Assembly (NCBI GenBank): GCA_905221605.1
Contig: CAJNDS010002261.1
Span: 470,287-534,286, forward strand
DNA length: 64,000 nucleotides
Direction: 5' to 3'
From: Symbiodinium natans
Lineage: Eukaryota; Sar; Dinophyceae; Suessiales; Symbiodiniaceae
Made by a program: the position numbers and the translations under genes. The notes under the pieces were generated by a model. It was not told where the DNA came from, searched no databases, and saw only the letters and a program-made list of their open reading frames with translations. Shown one piece after another: positions 13,401-26,600 of this stretch (positions are counted from its first letter, which is position 1; each line of letters starts with the position of its first letter).

Positions 13401-16400
13401 CTGGGACTTGGACAGCTCGCTGCTAGAGTGCCCACGGGTTTAGAAAGATCCCTGCCTTGTTATGGATTTGGGTCCAGGCTTTCAGGTTTAAGCTTTGAGG
13501 CTTCAGGGCTTTTAGGACTGTGGTGTGTGTGTATACCTGCCATGTTGCTTGGCCTCGGGATCCGCCAAGGAGCCAAGACATTCCAGGCAATGCAAATACC
13601 CAGCTTGCAAGTGGCTTCGGGTTTCAGGGTGTTAGGGTTTGCGGGTTTAGGCCGTCTACCCTGAGATCTAGTTTTCGCCTACATGACACCTCCACAGTGC
13701 AAAGCCGGAAGCAGGCCTAGGATGATGGATGCCCGGTGGTACAAAAACTGCTTGTTGCGTCAGGATCCCGAACAGCGTTATGGAAACTAAGAAGGGGTAC
13801 CCTTTTGTCTGCTGGGGTTCTGGCCAGAGCAGGTACGTGGTGGAGGTGGACTACCAGCGCGGTGGCAAGACCGCCTTCACAGGTGTGCAGGCCACGAGCA
13901 TGTTGCTCTGAAGGACGCTCGGAGTAGGCCTTTTAGGCTTAGGGGTTGCGGGGTCAGGGCCTAAATCCATCTGCCCCGGACCCTGAACCCTAACCTTTCG
14001 AAAGCGGCAGCATACCCCGTCACAAGCGATCAGTAGGACCTCGCCACCGCAGGTGCTCGGCATGATCGGGATCCTGCATGGCGTGTACGGGGGCAAGTTC
14101 TCTGCCTCCCGACCTCTTCAGCAAAGCTCAGGGCTTTAGGGTGTAGGGCAGTGTAGTGTAGGGGTTGTAGGCCCTAGAATTCAACGACTCTGCAGCCCAA
14201 ACGTGAAGCCTGAACCCTAAGCCCTAAATCGCCCGAAGCTCTCAGCCCTGCACCTTGTGCGCACATGTTTTTAGGCGCAGCTCAACGCGCGCGACCGTGG
14301 CGGCAACGTCGCTGTCAACCTGCTGGAGGACAATAAGAAGTAGCAGCATTACAACGACTTCAACATAGCAGTGTTGATCGCCGGAGTAAGTAAGATAAGC
14401 ATGGTCGAGCAAAACAATACATGAGTTTCGTTTCAAAAACCCATCATAGCACGAACACGTACTATTTTCTCGCAACAAACTGAGCAATGCTGCATATGTC
14501 ATATGCAGGAGCGGAAGCAAGTACCAAAATTCTTCCCGATGCTCCCTACATATACATACGCTTGTTCGCATACTGTAAGCTCACAATTTCCCAGTCCCTA
14601 TATTATGCAGAACTGGACACTGGAGGTGGGTGGTTTTTGGGTTCAGGGCTTACAGAGTTTTGTCGTCCCTGCCTAGTGCAAAACTTCCAATCCAAGCAAC
14701 CAGAAATTCCTTTCCCCTTCGCTTCACCAGCAGGACTTGCAATTCCAACAAACCATTCAGCAAAGGAAAAGAAAAGGGATTCTACTGATACGGTTGCAAA
14801 TCCACGTTATGACAAAGCCAAGCCAAGCAATGCTACAGCGTATTGACAGGCTGTGAATGGCGTATTGAATAGGGAGGAATGCTCTGTTTTCTGTATTTGT
14901 AGCCTGCAAATGGGCAGAAAGGCTGTGCACATATTTGGAGCCTGCGAATCTGCGAACAGGCACGAATGCTGCACTCCACAGTGTGTTGAGCCTGCGGTTT
15001 GGAGCCTTGCAGCCAAGACCTGTAGGGCTTGAAATTTTGTGATCCTCATGTGATTTGTCGTTGATGTTTGGGCTTCGGTCTTTAAATTCCTGTTTCAGTT
15101 TGGACTGATGTGTGCTGTTCAAGCTCATGTCTGCGGGTATGATGCAGCTGAGAGGAGATCCTGCTGGGCGGCAAGACCCCGACGCACGTCATACGAAAGG
15201 CCATGGAGACGGCGCAGGACGTACTTCCCGGCACCCTTTCCCACCCTGGTCTGAGCCGCCATGCTGTGAGCCCTCAGAGTGATGAAATGGCCCACCTCAT
15301 ATTCTCCTGGCTCATGAGCGTTAGCATGAAGAGGGACATCCCAACCCTAAAGCCCAAACTTGCCCTGAAAAAAGAGGCTCGGACCATCATTGTGGGCATC
15401 TACCAAGTAAATCCAACATGTGCAGCATCAGCAAAAGCAACATCAACCGCAAATACCAATGCAACCCAAGATGAATCGGAACATCCCCGCAAGTCCCAGA
15501 TCCACAGCCCTAAACCCGAAACCCGAAACCCTAAACCCTCAACCCTAGCCCTAAATCCTAGTCAGCTGGGCGTCAGGACTTTGACGACTTTGAGTGCCTT
15601 GGCCTGCCAGGGTTGAGGGCTTAGGGTTTCCAGGTCCTGAGCACCCAACCCCAAAGCCGAACTCCCCTGAAAACCGCACCCCTGAACCATCGGTTTTCAG
15701 TCCCGAGTCCCCTTAGCCCACATCCCAGACCCTGAGAGCGCAGGTGCTCCTCAACCATCCTAAGCCCGGGGTGGTTTGTTTTTACAACCATAAGGCAGTG
15801 GAACCCACATCCCGGGAAACCGTGCGGCAATCTCACGCGGAAAGGCTCTTCTTGCTGTCAGAGCGCTTGGCCAACCCGGCCTACTTTGTGATCGCGGGGG
15901 CGCAGCACGGGCAGGCCATGGCTGTGCGAGCTTACCGAAAACCCAAACCCGTTCCTGGAAGTCACGGGTCCAGAATGTTCTTTCTCAAATACAAAGTCAC
16001 TTCTGATGGTACCGGATTTGGTGAAGACTCTCGCCTAGTTTCCGCCTAAACACTACTCGTACTGAATGGCTGCCCAGAACCCTAAACCGAATGCCGTTTA
16101 GGGCTGAAGGTTTGGAAGCCATCCCGAGAACCATAGCCGTAAACCTCAACCCTTTGCTCCTTGAGGCCTAGACGTCGATCCTCAATCCTTTCCCAGCCTC
16201 CCAAAGCCTCCCTTCTGTTGTTTCTGCGGACGTAATCAAGCCCTGGAGCCTCTCAACCCCAAAACCATCAAGCTCCGAACTCTCGACCCTAAGAACCCTC
16301 AACCACGTATCAGAGTGCAGGGCGCCATCCTCACCCGTTCTCGCCACAGTGGGCACGCCTGGCGATTGGGACAGGCGCAGGCGCCGTCCAGAAGAAGCCG

Positions 16401-19400
16401 CCGAAGTTTAGGAAAGTCGTCTTGAGGCGTTGAGGGCCCTTGAGGTTCAAGTTGCAGGGTTGAGAGGTTGAGGCGTTGAGGGTCTTTTCGCGTAAATTTC
16501 AGGCTTTTGGGCTTGGGAGCTGGGTCCGGGTCTACCGAAATTATGGTCCAGGTGTTCGGGTCCCTATTACTATCGTCCTCGTAATCCTGTGTGGTGCCAA
16601 GAAAGGCTTCTCAAGCCGCGAACCTTCAGTTGGGCAACCCCCCAAACACCGGACAGAAACAAGGGCCCAAGGTACCAAAGCCCTAAACCCTAAACCCTAA
16701 ACCCTAAACCCTAAACCCTAAACCCTAAACCCTAAACCCTAAACCCTAAACCCTAAACCCTATACCCTAAACCCTAAACCCTAAACCCTAAACCCTAAAC
16801 CCTCCAGCACCTCAGGGTTTGGGGGTTGAGGGTTTTCACTCTCCCCTTGAGCTTCAGGGCGGTTTTAGAATTCAGGGTTTAGGGTTCCGGATGTAGGGCT
16901 GAGGGTTTAAGATTAGGGTTGCCCATCTCCTCCATGTGGTTCGTGGTGAGTTTAGGGTTCAAGATTTTAGGAATCAGGGTTAAGGCGGTTAAGGTTTCTC
17001 GTTTCACCTCTTCCCCACTGCGGTTTGTGGTGGGTTTAGCTTTTCGGGTTCAGGATTTAGGGTTTGGGTTTATGGTTTCCCTCACCCCGGGGGGGGAGGG
17101 AACGCGGAGTGCTGGCGCAGAAAGGGGTTTAGGGTGTATCGGGGTTAAGGTTCACGGCTGCGAGAAGCCCGAAGCGACGAAGCATGCGGTTTAAACAATC
17201 ACAGAGCTGTATCGAGCCTGTCCGTCCAAAAAGTACTCCTGCCCACTGCCTGAAACCGTCATGTTTTTCCGAATGGTCCTGCGGAAAGCCTGAAGCCCTA
17301 AAGGTCCCCCTAGCCCATGTTTTCTGGAGTTTTGCTGCTTGCTGAAGAGGCCATGGACAAGCACGGTATCAACCCGCACCCTGGTGAACGTGGAGGTTTT
17401 GCTGGGTTCTTGTTGAGAAGCCCCCCAGGAACTCAAACTAAGTTACCATTTGGGGCTTCCTGGTGAACTTCGTGTCCTACCATGGGAAGCATACTTAAGA
17501 TACGTTGTAGAGGGCACGAATGCCCTTGCTATGTTTGTCCCAGTCCCCGAGAAAGGATCGGGAAATGTGTGATGGAGCTCAGGTTGTCTTTGGCGGAGGA
17601 GGGGGCGGGGGAGGGGGTGTTGACTACTAGGGGGATGCCCTTATCTCATCCAGTTTTTCAGATCTTTGGGAGGTCGCTGGAGTGTCCTGCAAGAGAAGAA
17701 ATGCAGACTCATGTAGATCCTGGACGCAGGTCACCAGTTCCCTAAGCAACATTCACTCGCGAACCCCCCTGCAAAGTGCCCATGAAGATGGCAGAACTAG
17801 CCACATCTTGATTCGTCTGAAGTGCCCCGTCTGCCTGCCCTCACAGCCTTGGACTTCAGGAGCACGTTCCATTCCTTATCTCCCGAATTCCCTCAACCTC
17901 AATCCGCTCGAGTCGCGAGCCACGAGTGCGGTGGTTGCCTTCACCCCTTGACAGCATCAGGCAGCCAGATTGGTTTCGACTACAGACCAACTACGACCCC
18001 TGGACAGCACCCGGCCAGCAGCAAGTTCGCAAACCCCAAACTCGAAGGTTGGAACCATGACCCTTATCATGTATAGTGTCTATAAGGGTTATATAACCGG
18101 GGGCCCAAATGAAGGGCCCATACTTCGGATCCCCTATAAACCCTGAACCCCGAAGTAGATGTGGCTGTTTTGGGGGACCAACGCCTGCCGAAGCTGGATG
18201 CCACCCAAAGCAAGACAGCCCTGTGACCAACGGAACAATTCATACCCTAAACCCTAAACCCTAAACCCTAAACCCTCAACCCTCATCCCTCAACCCTCAA
18301 CCCTCAACCCTAAACCCTGAACCCTAAACCATGTCTTGAAGAACGATGGCTGAATCTTGCCCCAGCAGATATGTCGAAACTGTCGGAGCACAGTCTGTTC
18401 CACCCACCGGCCTTCAATTAAGCGAACATGCCTTCACCGAGGATCCTTTCCTTTTGATTTTTTTGGGGGTCAACAAACCCTAAACTCTAGATTCCTGAAC
18501 CTCAACTCATCGGTTTAGGATTGAAGGATGATCCTCCAAACGCTGTTGCCTCGGGTCCAGGTTCAAAGGCCCCTAAAATCTAAAGCACAATTTCCTGAGC
18601 CCTAAGCTGTGACATGCTTATGACCTGTTCAAGGGTGTATAAACAAGGTCACCCATAAGGTGCTTCGTACGGAAGAATGCGAGGCCCCCCCGTCCCCCCC
18701 GCTACTGTAATCGTAGTTAGTTCTGAAAGGAGACTATGTTACTCGGTGGGGGGGTGGGGTGGGAGTGTAGGAAAGAGTTAAGCCCTACACCCTAAACCCG
18801 TCGGGCTTGGGGGTTTAGGGCTAGGCCACCGGCCGAGCCGCCCCCACATGCTGATGATGAGTATTAACAGGTATCAGGAATCATCGCGAACACAGAGCAA
18901 ACGTTAGCTAGCAATCTGGAGATTGCTGCCATGATTGTGCTATTCCATATTGATTCTTGTTGCAAGTGTTTTCTTCCGATTGTATCCTTTCAATGGTTGC
19001 AAATTCGCTCATTCTCTCAACCCGCTGAATCCCAACAGCCCAGGCGGTTCCGAACTACGACAACCGCCGCCAGCCCTCGGTGAAAAACGCCGCCAGCTTC
19101 TGCGCCCAAGGCGCTGATGAGGCGTGCGTGACCAAGGCGGGGTTCAGGGTTTTGGGGTACAGGGCTTTGGGTTCAAGCTTAGGACTTTTATGGGGCTTTG
19201 GGTTCAGGGTTGAAGAGGGGGGGAGGGGTTCTGGACACCGGAGTGATTTTCTGGGCGTTAGGGTGCAAAGCACTCGGGAGGTTTTCTTTCGAACCGTGCT
19301 CGTTGGGGTTAGAGATTCGGGGGGATGGGCGGGTGGGGTTTGGGTAGGCACTTCAGTCGACTCAACAAAAGATGCGCCAGTTTGGTCTAGGGATTCGCGC

Positions 19401-20640
19401 CTTCTACCACAGAGCCCTTCACCCGCCAGGTCATGACGACCTGGCCTACGAAGAACCATCACACGGACATCACGTCCGTGATGTGCCCACGGACGGGCTT
19501 CATGAGCTCCCTGGTGCTGACTTTGTTGGGGTCCTTGGGGGCTGTTGGGGTTTTTGAGGGTTCTTTAGCGTTCTGGCTGCACAGTTTCGGGTTGGAGGGA
19601 CCTTAGACTGGGGTCAAACCCTTGGCTTACGAAACCTTTCCATTGTTCGGGCTGGGGGGGGGGGGGTAGGTGTAGGGTTTTAGGGTTTAGGGAGCCTAGG
19701 GTTTACAGCAGTGCTTAGCGCCCTACACCCTCAGCCGCCGCTTGACTTTTGAAGCCTAGCGCTGTCGGGAATTCCCGTGTCAGGAACCACCGTCTGGAGT
19801 CATGCAGCTGTGACTGAGACCATCGTGCTGTAGCCACCGTACACGCTCCCTGAATCCATGGGGAAGTCGCGGCAAGTTCGACCCAAGCCTTAACATAGAC
19901 TTCGGAGGAGTAAACGGGAATGGGAACAACTACTCCTGAAGGTTGCGAAGTGTTGGCTGCACGGAATAATCTCGGAGTAGATGCCTATGTTGGCTGCACA
20001 GAGTAGATGCCCACGTGCCCGGGGCTGCAATCATGTTCCCCCGGAAAGCACCAGAGCTGTCCGAGATTTCATTGTGAACCTAAGTATCTTATAAGGGGAT
20101 TTTGAACAACAGACACAGTCGTTTAGATCTAGGCTATAGAATTTAGGGTTTGTTTAACCCCGAACTTCACATCTTGAATACCCTGGAGCCTCAACTAGAA
20201 CGGAATTGCCGCCTAAGCCCCTCTCCTTCATTGGGAGCACGAGAGGTGCTGCTCGTTTGAACTGCGCTCGGCCTTAGGAGGCTGCCGCTGTTGGCGCGCC
20301 TTCGCGATGTAGGGAGCCCGAAGGCACATCTCGTCAGACATCAGAGCATCATACCCAGACACATATCATGCAACGCGTATGCCGGACGCTTCGCATCACC
20401 AGCTGAGCTCAGACGTGGTCGCTTGCTTCACTCGCTGCAGTCGAAAGCTGCGCAGGGCCTCGCTGGGTTCAGGGCGCCCTAATCGAGGCCCCCCCCCCCC
20501 CCCAATATGCCAGGCCCCACACCCGGAGACTGAACCTCTCCACTCTCTCTCTCTCTCTCTCTCTCGCTCTCGCTCCCTGTCTCCATGTCTCTCTCTGCCC
20601 CTCTCCCCCTCTCCTTCCCTCCCTCCCTCTCTTTCTCCAG

Positions 20641-20684
<44 letters not shown>

Positions 20685-23600
20685 CTCTTTCAGTACATGT
20701 GCATACTAATGAACTAGTGTTGTATGTTTACTCGTTTGGCTGGTATAGGGCTTAGGGGAGCCGGCGACGCCGGAACTCTGAGGAACACGACTACATTTCC
20801 CTTGCGTGCATCAGCAGCAGCCATTGCACACTAGTCACGTCTAAGGGCAATGGTTTACTGACCCTGAATCTGCCCCTTTCCTTGGATGCGAGTTGCGCAA
20901 GTTTGGGCCCTTGAGCTCCAGATGAAGGGTTCCAAGCTAAGGGCGCATCACAAAGACCAGGCTTCCCTTCTTCAGCTCCCGAAGAGCTGTAAGCCTCTTA
21001 CTTATTCCCCCCGCAAGCCCCAAGCCCCAAAATCCTAAACCCTGCGAGGCCTGTCAGCCCTATAAGCGGAATGAGCCTTAAGCCTCACCAACCCTAAAAG
21101 CCCCACAAGCTCCGTAAATCCCGGGAGCCCTATGCGCCAACCCGAACCCTAGCAGCTAATGGGGCCTCAAGCTACAGCCAGGCAACGAGGGCACGGCACC
21201 GCGGACGATCCATGACCTGGGGGGCTTCAAACATCCCGGGGTTTGGGGTTTTAGGGTTTAAGGGTTTCAGGGTTTAATCAAGGGTTTAAGGGTTTAAGGG
21301 TTTGAGGGTTTGAGGGGTTAAGGGTTGAGGGGTTTAAGGGTTTAAGGGCCCAAGGGCTTAAGGGTTTAAGGGGTTAAAGTGTTTAAGGGTTTAAGGGCCT
21401 AAGGGCTTCAGGGTTTAGGCTTTAGGGTTTCCCGGGTGCATGGCTACATATAAGTATGGCTCAGCGTTCAGGAGGCCTAGGTCAGAACACTATTTTTGAG
21501 TCCACGAAGGAAGCCCCGAGACCTTAAACCCCAATCCGCTAATCCCCTTAAGTCCCAAGACCCCTCGAGCCATGTGTCTCCTGCCAAACGAGAATTTCAT
21601 CCAGGGTCTCCAGTTTAGGACCTTGTTCAGGGCGATCGTCTCGTAGAAAGCAGCTTGGTGGTTCAAGTGTCGTAAGCCAAACTTCAAAGCCAAAGCCTGA
21701 ATATAGGGGTCGAAATTCACTACTAATAGTATGACCCCTATATAACTAGACTACAATAACCCCCCCCCCCCCCCACCAAAACCCTGTTCTAATTCTTAAG
21801 GCCTCTGTATTGCATCCCACACTTAGGGGTTTGCGAGATGAGGGGTCCTACGTTTCTAAGGTTTTCAGGGCCGAGGTTGGAGGGTTTGGCCACAGTGGGC
21901 CGGCTCTCCTAGTCCAAGAGACAGACATGAAGATGAGCCCGAAGAAAGATTGTGTGGAGTTGAAGGTGGACCTTAGGGAGTTCGCCTAGTCGGAAACATA
22001 ATTTCCTTAAGGTCATGATGCCTTTTTCCCCTTTCCTTGCCACAGGAGATCTACCGTGTTTGCGAACAGGCGGAGGGGGATTCGGGGTTTATCAGCTGAG
22101 TTGTTAGCGCGCAGCATCAGCGTTTTCGGCCCTTACAATCTCGGGGGATTGGTGGCCCGTTTGGTTCGCTTTATGGAGGATCTTATGATGTGGAATATCG
22201 GCGGCTGCAAGCATTGGTCGTTTGGGATATGATGCTACAAGTCCTCGGGATTGCTTGCGGGGTGCTCATTGTTATGGGCTCTGTTTGGGTACCCTTCTAC
22301 ATAAGGCTCCGCCTTATGCTAGGATCACCAAGAGGGACCCTAACTCAGAGAACCTCCCACGTGTTGACTTATAGTTCTTAGGTCTTGTGGGATGCTCCCC
22401 CCGGCTTTTCTTCGAATCGGTTCAGGTGAGCCCAAGCTCCGCGAAACGCGCCGGTTCCGTTGGGTTGTGGGCGCCCTGCAAGTTCCGAAGCCACCCTTAG
22501 ACCTTGCACCCTAAACCCTTGTCCCTGCACCCTGAACCCCTAAACAACAAAGCCTTAGCCTTGCGCTACACACCAAAATTCCTGTAAGCCCTCAACCCCA
22601 AGCCCTGAACCTTACACTTTGCAGTGCTTTTTTGAGCCTACAAGCCCTAAACCCTAAACATCCCAAAGCTCTAGCCACTAAACCTTCAAACCCAAAAACC
22701 TTAAGCCCTAAACCCTAAACCTTAGCTTCAAGCCCTTAGCCCTGAGCCCCTAAACCCTAAGCCCCTCCACCCTAAGCCCTAACAGGGCTCGGACCGATTT
22801 ACCTACACGGTGATGGGGTCCATGCTGGAGCTGCAACTGGGCGGCAGTCTCCCCCAAGGGTATGACGAAGGGTATTTGGGGGTTTTAGGGGATGAGGGGC
22901 TTAGGGCTTTAGGGGTTTTGGGTATAGGATGGTATAGGGGTTTAGGGGTTGAGGGGGTTAGGAGTTTAGGGGTTTAGGGTTTAGGGGGTTTAGGGAGTTA
23001 TAGGTTTTGTGTAGGGGTGGATCGGGCTCAGGGGTGTAGGGGTTGATAGGGTTGAAGGGTTTAGGGCCTTTGTAGAGCTTAAGGTGTTGTAGGGGTCAGG
23101 GGTGGATAAGATTCAATCTGAGGGGTTGTATTAACGCTTGTATGGGGGGTTTTAACAGGGCATACGGGTTGAGGTTGAAGAGTGTTTGGGCTTTAAGGAT
23201 TTGCTTGGAGTTTTGACGTAAAAAAACTACTGGAACCCTACTTACTTGCATGAAGCCGCAAGGAAAAGGAACCCCGAACCCTTAGCTGTGAGGGGGTTGT
23301 GGAGTTGGGCTATGTCCTTTTCTTGGGGGAGTTCTCTGTTTAGGGTCAGATTTGGGGGCCGCCATGTTGGGTTGAGAGTGCCGAGCCCGGTCGTATCGTC
23401 GAGGGCTCAAGTCCCCTTTTCCTTGGAGTTCTGCATCTCGCTGTCAGGGTTTGGAGGGTCGGGGGGCGGTTTGGGACAGTCCACTTACTGGTCCTTCAGG
23501 TGAACCCTATCATACTTCCCCTTCGTGCCCTAAGCAAGAGCAGCCAAGGTACTGCAACGCCATCGTGGACCTTTTGGCCAAAGGCAACCCTAGCTGGAAT

Positions 23601-26600
23601 CTGAGAGCTTCGGGTTGGCGGACTTTGGCTTTAAGGCTTAGGGTTGAATCTGGGAGTGGCTGACGGTCTTCGCATCTGAAGCTGAGGCGATTGAAGCGAA
23701 GGCGATTCTTCTGGGCTGGTTTCCGACATTCGGGGGCCAAGCGTGTTTTCTGTGCCGAGGCCAGTCAAAGGCGAAGCTGAACATCCGGCAAGAGAAGAGC
23801 GGATCAGCTTGGCGTCCCAAGAGGGGGTTCCCGAAACCCCAAAATCTAAGCGTATGGTTCAGGGTAGTGTTTAGGGTTTAGAGTCTAAGGAACCCTGACG
23901 ATGGGAACCACAACCTTCGAATGCCCGTAAGCCGTGCTTGCTGTCTTTTCGGCGCAAAAGGCAGGTGGGGGTCTAAGCCCTTCAACCTTAGAAGCCTTGT
24001 AAGACACCCTCAGACCCTAAAAGCCCTTAAGCCCTCTTCAAACCACCACCCCTTGATCCCCAGAAGACCACCTGGTGAGATTGGGGAAGTCAGGCTCCGG
24101 GGCTTACGCTTAGGGCGACTAGACAAGTCAATGCTCGAAAATCCACCTGACTGGCTCGATGAGAGCGAGGAGTGGAGCTAGTCACCACTTATCGCTGATT
24201 TGCGGTTCATCGCTGCCTGGGACTATCCCTAAATAAACCCCAACGGTCCTTACCACGTAGGCTTATAGGGTTTAGGGTTTTTGGGTGTAGATTTAGGGTT
24301 TAAGGTAGCTCCGCAGGCAAGGACCCGTAAGTTTCGGAAACCACCTTGTCACCAGGTTCAACCCCGAAGCCTTCTCCGTTAGAAAGAGGCTTCAGGGCTT
24401 CAAGGCTTCAGGCTCAGGAGGGGGAGCTTTAAGCATCGGGGTTCAGGGTTTAAAAGCAACCAAACCGTGAAGGGTGGAGGGGAGGGCAGGGGGGACCCTA
24501 AACCCTGCCAAACTCCGAAGCCCTAGGCCCCACCCCATCCCATGAAGTTGCCGGAGACGGCAAGTTGAAATTTCGCAGCTCGAAGGCTACCCAAAAAAGT
24601 CAAAACCCCAAACCCGAAACGCCTAGAAACTCTCAAACTCCAAACCCAGAATGAAGCCCTGAAGCCGTAAACCCTTGAATTAGGGATTTGTGTAGAAGCT
24701 CAGGGCTTGAGGTTTAGGATGATGTTTTCGGGGAACTGGGTTTACGGTGTAGGTAGGGTTCCTACCTAAGCCATAAGCCCTGAGGTTTACGTGGAGGGCC
24801 TGCATGAAGAGCAGTGTGTGGAGCTCAGAATGCCAGAAGGGATGGGAGCTTCTCAGTATTTTTCGGGACTTCGAACTCTAAAGTGCAAGGTGAAGGTTAA
24901 CTCGGGGTTTGGAGCTGAGTGTGCTTCTTGGAAGTTGCATCCTTAACGCTGATGTATGCTCGGTTTTCACCAAACAGTGCTGTCACGATGGGGTTCTTAC
25001 ATTCTCGCGAAATCTGTTTGGGGCCTTGGATTGTGCTCCCGCTTGCGATGTGCCTCATGGCCGTACACTGTTCGAGTGATGCATCTTCGTTGCTCCTTCG
25101 GTTTTCTGATTGCAAGAGCTTCTGCTCCGGGAGCCGTGCGTATACATCTTTATGCTGCAGAATGCCGCACACTGTTTGTTTGCGGCCACACCGGCAGAAT
25201 TTGATTATCAGAACCTAGTCGAAGGGAACCCCTCAACTAGTATGCGAGGACTGGGCCCTATCATCCATACAATAGAAGTATCCATATTCAGTCTTTGGCG
25301 CCAGCAAGCTAATGCAAGACCCGTCTGGGGGGCTGTCCCGGCTGTCCCCTCGACCCGAAGCAGGGAAAGTTGTCCTGTAATGAGAAAGGCCCAACAGCCC
25401 CAACCCCCAACACCAGATCCCTGCACCCCACCAACTTCTTTACTAAACCCCGCAGCCTCCGACCCTCAACCCTCAACCCTACCAATATTACCATTAGTAT
25501 TCATGTTTTTGAATACTACTACTGCTACTACTACTACTACTACGACGACGACTGTATGAATTTTGTTACTCTTAACATTCATACTCTGCATAGAAATAGG
25601 AATATAAGTGTTAAAAGTTACCATACGTAGTGTCAGAGTGACAAGGCAACTCAGCTGCCGAGCTCATGGCCATGCTCGAACGCCGCTTCGGCATGGGCAA
25701 TTGGACCCTAAGCCCAAAGCCCGGAATCCTGGGTGTTTTTGGGTTTTTTGGGTTTTTTTAGGGTTGAGGCTGAGATTAGCCGAAGTGCACATGAAGTTAG
25801 CCAAGCATTGTCTTATGCTCTAGGGCCCGTGTGCAAATGCCACAAGGCCTCTCGGGCCTTCTTGGATGCCCTCTTGGGATTCCTGCCCTTCTGCTATCAG
25901 TCCTCTGTAGGGATCATATTACCCCCTATTAGAATCCCTATTAAGGAGCTGCTAGTAATTCCTCTACAGGGATCATAGTGCTAGTACAAGGGGGAACATC
26001 CCCTCGTGTCCTCGATCAAGCCCTCCAGCCCCCCAAAACCGCGAACGGACAAATCCATGCACGATCCTCGCTGGAGGGGAATGTGGGTTCCTAAACTTGA
26101 AACCAAGAGTCTGCGCCCCTACACCTTCTGAGGGTTTACAACCACCGAGAAGGCCTTAACCCCCTGGAGGCCCTAAGCCCTGAACGTCCAGGAATCTATA
26201 AGACATGTCAATTCGTCATCCCTCCCCATCCCAAAACGTGACATGAGTGTTTAAGGAACACTTCCTAAACCCACTCTTTATTGGTGCCAGGGGGGAACGA
26301 TCAGAGAACCGTGGCGGCAACCGCCGGTGGCCCAGTTCTATTCTGTTTCGATTTTGCATACCCTACACCGCAAACCTTGTCGTACTCAAAAGCTTTAAAA
26401 CTCTAAACCTTACATTTTGAGGCCCTAAATCCTAATGGGCTCAGGCTATAGGCTTCAGCACTTGGGGGTTTCGCAGCTTCGGGTTCCACACAGCCGTTCT
26501 CGAGCGCTACTGCAGGAGCTAGGCCCGTAATTCATTACGGTCAGGGCCTAGGGCTTGGGCTACAGAGGTGCGGGGGATCCCATGACCAAGCCTTCAACTC

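Noticed and set aside
16349-16409. Ceramidase-like reading TPGDWDRRRRRPEEAAE
   Set aside because: It resembles the DDRR motif region, but lies before the NYDPW exon (17969) and overlaps the donor of 16321-16348; the true NYDNRRQPS exon is at 19044.
21928-21988. Candidate kinesin exon (DMKMSPKKDCVELKVDL)
   Set aside because: Open and AG-preceded, but kinesin order and phase already close from 21182-21225 to 22046 and 22786 without it.
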